Below, piece by piece: positions 35,511 through 38,242 of a DNA stretch of 38,242 nucleotides. The stretch comes from an uncultured Parvularculaceae bacterium (GTDB taxonomy: Bacteria; Pseudomonadota; Alphaproteobacteria; Caulobacterales; Parvularculaceae), in the NCBI GenBank assembly GCA_938015425.1, contig CALLPQ010000171.1, positions 1-38,242 of the forward strand, read 5' to 3'. Each line of letters begins with the position of its first letter. Within the stretch, counting starts at the first letter, position 1. The notes under the pieces were generated by a model. The model saw only the letters and a list, made by a program, of their open reading frames with translations, did not search any database and was not told the origin of the DNA. Made by a program: the position numbers and the translations under genes.

Positions 35511-36293
35511 ATGACCCCCCCTCTTAACGCCGTCATCACCGGTTCAACCAGCGGTATTGGCCTTGGCATTGCCGAAGCCTTCGCCAAAGCCGGATTAAAC
35601 ATCATGATTAATGGTTTCGGTGACGCCACAGAAATCGAAGCAAATCGCAAACGTCTTGAAGCAGATTATAAAGTCAAAGTCCTCTATCATGGGGCGGATA
35701 TGACCAAGCCGGATGAAATCCGCGATTTGATTTCCAATGCAGAAAACGCATTTGGACAAATCGACGTGCTGGTTAATAATGCCGGTATACAGTTTGTTGG
35801 CCCTATCGAAGAGTTCCCTGAAGGCAAGTGGGACGCCATTATGGCGATAAACCTCTCCTCTTCCTTTCATACATCCAAGGCTGTTTTTGCCGGCATGAAA
35901 AAACGTGGCTTTGGCCGCATCATCAATATAGCATCAGCCCACGGATTAGTTGCCTCTCCTTACAAATCTGCCTATGTCGCCGCAAAACACGGCATGGTTG
36001 GCCTCACAAAAACTCTGGCACTGGAAGGGGCCGAATTCGGGGTCACTGTAAACGCAATTTGCCCAGGTTATGTTAAAACGCCACTCGTTGAAAAACAAAT
36101 CCCCGACACCGCCAAAGCACGTGGCATCACCGAAGAAGAAGTGGTGCAAAATGTCTTACTAGCGGCGCAACCCACCAAAAAATTTGTGGAACTGGAAGAA
36201 GTCGGTGCCCTTGCTTTGTTTTTAAGCTCCAAAGAAGCTTCTTCAATCACGGGTACAGCCATGCAGATTGATGGCGGATGGGTCGCTCATTAA
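35511..36293 (+). CDS. bdhA: 3-hydroxybutyrate dehydrogenase
   Basis: BdhA oxidises D-3-hydroxybutyrate to acetoacetate, the second step in use of polyhydroxybutyrate. This 260-residue short-chain dehydrogenase has the glycine motif TGSTSGIGLGIAEAF, NNAG at 89-92, and the catalytic triad Ser142, Tyr155 and Lys159 (SAYVAAKHGMVG). The C-terminal ITGTAMQIDGGW is typical of this enzyme. The family name fits better than a generic SDR because of the GIQFVGPIEEFP and EFGVTVNAICPGYVKTPLV segments. It shares the TAATG stop/start overlap with the patatin gene, so the two are translationally coupled. Confidence 0.93.
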   Translation: MTPPLNAVITGSTSGIGLGIAEAFAKAGLNIMINGFGDATEIEANRKRLEADYKVKVLYHGADMTKPDEIRDLISNAENAFGQIDVLVNNAGIQFVGPIEEFPEGKWDAIMAINLSSSFHTSKAVFAGMKKRGFGRIINIASAHGLVASPYKSAYVAAKHGMVGLTKTLALEGAEFGVTVNAICPGYVKTPLVEKQIPDTAKARGITEEEVVQNVLLAAQPTKKFVELEEVGALALFLSSKEASSITGTAMQIDGGWVAH

Positions 36294-37336
36294 TGGCTAA
36301 ATCCCCTCACAATAAAAAAATCAACATAGCCCTTCAAGGCGGCGGCGCCCATGGCGCAATCACTTGGGGGGTTCTCGATCGCCTATTGGAAGACGCACGG
36401 CTGGATATTGATGCACTTTCCGGCACCAGTGCTGGCGCATTAAACGCGGTTGCCGTTGCCTATGGTCACCATCTAGATGGGTGCGATGGGGCAAGAAAAA
36501 TATTAGATAAATTATGGACCGCCATTTCAAATTCAGGCAAACATTACAGTCCCATCACACGGGGACCAATTGAAAAGATGATGGGGATTTTCAATCTCGA
36601 TCAATCCCTATCCTATCATATGTTCGACACGATGACGCGGACCTTTTCACCTTATCAATATAACCCGTTTGATATTAATCCGTTGCGTGATGTTCTTGAA
36701 GAATGCATAGATTTTGAAACCTTAAAAGCATGCACCAAGCAAAACCTTCATCTCAACGCCACCAATGTTCGCACCGGCAAAGTGAAAGTTTTTACCACTA
36801 AAGAAGTTAGCCTTGATGTGGTTTGCGCTTCAGCTTGTTTGCCCTTTTTGTTTAAAGCCGTCGAGATAGACGGAGAACATTATTGGGATGGTGGATATAT
36901 GGGAAACCCGGTTTTGTTTCCATTTATCTATGATTCAAAATCTTCCGATATTGTCATCGTTCACATTAACCCGATCAACAGGTCTGAATTACCTAAAAGC
37001 TCGTCAGACATTATGAACCGCATTAATGAAATCAGTTTTAATTCAGCCCTTCTAAAAGAATTTAGAGCCATCAATTTCGTCCACAAACTATTAGATGAAG
37101 ACTGGATAAAAGATGAACATAAACATAAACTGCGCAATGTGCATGTTCACTCAATCCGAAGTGATATGGAATTGGAAGATTTATCGGTTTCCAGCAAGTT
37201 TAATGTGGAATGGGAATTTTTAACCATGCTTAAACAACGTGGGCGGGCCATAGCCGATACATGGTTAAAAGAAAATTTTGACCATATCGGTAAAAAAACA
37301 ACCATAGATCTACAAGATATGTTTGACAGTGATTAG
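36293..37336 (+). CDS. Patatin-like phospholipase/esterase
   Basis: This 347-residue protein has the patatin fold. The oxyanion-hole motif is LQGGGAHGAI (residues 14-23), the nucleophile is Ser46 in GTSAGA, and the catalytic Asp199 is in YWDGGYMGNP. Patatin-like proteins hydrolyse acyl esters, and some act on poly-3-hydroxybutyrate-related polymers. It starts on the last base of the bdhA stop codon (TAATG). The coupling suggests it helps release or use 3-hydroxybutyrate, though phospholipase activity is also possible. The short frame upstream (MGRSL) overlaps bdhA, so the ATG at 36293 is preferred. Confidence 0.92.
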   Translation: MAKSPHNKKINIALQGGGAHGAITWGVLDRLLEDARLDIDALSGTSAGALNAVAVAYGHHLDGCDGARKILDKLWTAISNSGKHYSPITRGPIEKMMGIFNLDQSLSYHMFDTMTRTFSPYQYNPFDINPLRDVLEECIDFETLKACTKQNLHLNATNVRTGKVKVFTTKEVSLDVVCASACLPFLFKAVEIDGEHYWDGGYMGNPVLFPFIYDSKSSDIVIVHINPINRSELPKSSSDIMNRINEISFNSALLKEFRAINFVHKLLDEDWIKDEHKHKLRNVHVHSIRSDMELEDLSVSSKFNVEWEFLTMLKQRGRAIADTWLKENFDHIGKKTTIDLQDMFDSD

Positions 37337-37477
37337 TTAATCCAAAAATCGTGTTTTTTACCCACAAAAATTCAATTTTTAGATTCAATATCTTTATTAT
37401 AAAAAACAACCCCTTAATACGTAAAAGATAAATGAATTTGAAATAATCAATAGAATATACACATAAGGACAACAAGC

Positions 37478-37594
37478 ATGAAGAAACCACTATCTACTCA
37501 AACTTTTTGGGCCTCAATGTTTCTTAGCTTCGCCTTCGGAGCATTTGTAGCCTCCCAAGTATTTATTATATTCGCTGATAAATGTAGCACCTAA
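37478..37594 (+). CDS. Small 38-residue membrane peptide
   Basis: An ATG-started frame encodes MKKPLSTQTFWASMFLSFAF and 18 further residues, ending KCST. It has one hydrophobic helix of about 20 residues and a basic N-terminus. A good AAGGA ribosome site lies 8 nt before the ATG. It lies in the spacer between the patatin gene and the transposase remnant. I cannot name a family. Given its size, it could be a chance frame, but the ribosome site favours translation. The rest of the 37337-37685 spacer shows no other gene. Confidence 0.45.
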   Translation: MKKPLSTQTFWASMFLSFAFGAFVASQVFIIFADKCST

Positions 37595-37624
37595 AAACCA
37601 CTTAAAATAATCCTACCTCAAACG

Positions 37625-37643
37625 TGTGGTTACAACGTAAACA
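37625..37643. repeat. Possible end of the IS481-type element
   Basis: TGTGGTTACAACGTAAACA starts with the TGT typical of IS481-family ends and lies about 45 bp beyond the transposase stop codon. The other end is outside the window, so the inverted repeat cannot be matched. Confidence 0.35.
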
Positions 37644-37685
37644 CTTAAAGATATTAAACAGAAATTGTACTATGCCATTATTGCC

Positions 37686-38242
37686 CTAGATGTTTAGTCC
37701 CGGGAAGTGATGGTTTAGATTATCGATAAATTGCTTTGGCTTTTCGGTCCAGCATTTGTTGACATATTCGAAAACGGTGAGGCCTTTGAGCGTTTTTAGA
37801 CGCTTCGCAAAATTATAAGCATCGACGAATGTCTGGAGATGCTCGCGCCATTGATCATGCGATGAATAATGATACCGTTTGACGGTGGCTTCTTTGAGAG
37901 TTCGGTTCATGCGCTCGACTTGTCCGCCACTCGGACAAAAGGTCCACCGGACCTTTTGTTGATCCTCGCAGCTCCAGGGATGGTTCACTTTGGTCAATCT
38001 GTGCTCGATTTTATTTTCTCGGCAAACACGATCAAAGATATGTTCGAATGCACGTGAGTTCCCTTTTCTTTCGGTAAACTAAATACCATTATCAGTCAGT
38101 ATAGTGTGTATTTTATAGGGGCAGGCTTCGATCAGATGCCGAAGGAATTTCGCCGCGTTCATCTTGCCTGCTTTTTCATAGAGTTCGACAAAGACAAACT
38201 TTGATGTGCGATCAATCGCAACAATGTGTGCTTGCGAAAAGC
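37686..38242 (-). pseudogene. IS481-family transposase, C-terminal part, disrupted
   Basis: The minus strand encodes the end of an integrase-core transposase that runs off the right edge. Recognised blocks are VAIDRTSKFVFVELYEKAG, AAKFLRHLIEACPYKIHT, ILTDNGI, QVERMNRTLKEATVKRYHY and FVDAYNFAKRLKTLKGL, ending FPGLNI. Two lesions are seen. A TAG at 38079-38081 replaces the Gln codon usual after TDNGI (CAG to TAG). About 42 nt are inserted in frame between HPW and GGQVERMN. That insertion breaks the usual HPWTNGQVERMN region near the catalytic Glu. The gene is therefore very likely inactive. It shows that an insertion sequence entered next to the lipid block. Confidence 0.85.
37920..37959. repeat. 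Nested inverted repeats inserted in the transposase
   Basis: Two overlapping perfect hairpins: TTGTCCG/CGGACAA (7-bp stem, 5-nt loop, 37920-37938) and ACAAAAGGTCC/GGACCTTTTGT (11-bp stem, 3-nt loop, 37935-37959). They coincide with the segment that has no counterpart in the usual IS481 protein. The second hairpin lies wholly within the inserted part. Confidence 0.8.

Overview
The window reads as chromosomal DNA of an alphaproteobacterium of moderate to low GC content. The evidence is the gene order dusB-ntrY-ntrX-trkA-trkH-D-amino-acid transaminase, the hisD/DUF2948 pair, the fabA-fabB-fabI block, a phasin, and a bdhA-patatin pair. Genus and order cannot be fixed from the sequence. I found no tRNA, rRNA or CRISPR array.

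Layout. 1-2741: a polyamine-type neighbourhood with a membrane-fused aminopropyltransferase (cut by the window edge), a lipoprotein, a GNAT acetyltransferase and a short-type S-adenosylmethionine decarboxylase (speD). 2812-7631: a large DUF4153 membrane protein, a Cu/Zn superoxide dismutase-like lipoprotein that lacks one zinc ligand, and a Tat-exported kelch protein. 7657-7825: a duplicated intergenic sequence of about 70 bp. 7889-11457: clpA and clpS, then a phasin whose promoter is flanked by two palindromes resembling a PhaR-type operator.

11744-20962 is a minus-strand cluster: dusB, the NtrY/NtrX two-component system, TrkA/TrkH potassium uptake and a D-amino-acid transaminase. The ntrBC genes that often sit between dusB and ntrY are absent here. 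21140-25928: a MAPEG protein, an alkaline phosphatase, hisD, a DUF2948 gene and a PepSY-type membrane protein. 26074-32241 is the least characterised stretch: an unknown secreted protein, a stand-alone ATP-grasp-like protein, a LACTB2-like metallo-beta-lactamase-fold hydrolase, a small membrane protein, a DUF2141 protein, a 2-hydroxyacid dehydrogenase and an SH3-domain secreted protein.

32466-37336 is a plus-strand lipid block: fabA, fabB, a two-helix membrane protein, fabI, 3-hydroxybutyrate dehydrogenase and a patatin-like phospholipase. FabA/FabB/FabI make unsaturated fatty acids. The phasin and BdhA suggest that the cell stores and uses polyhydroxybutyrate. The right edge (37625-38242) is a decayed IS481-type transposase with an in-frame nonsense codon and a short palindromic insertion.

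I see no clearly new multi-gene defence or biosynthetic system. The best leads are the polyamine/lipoprotein neighbourhood at the left edge, the ATP-grasp gene, the SodC ligand loss and the palindromic insertion in the transposase.
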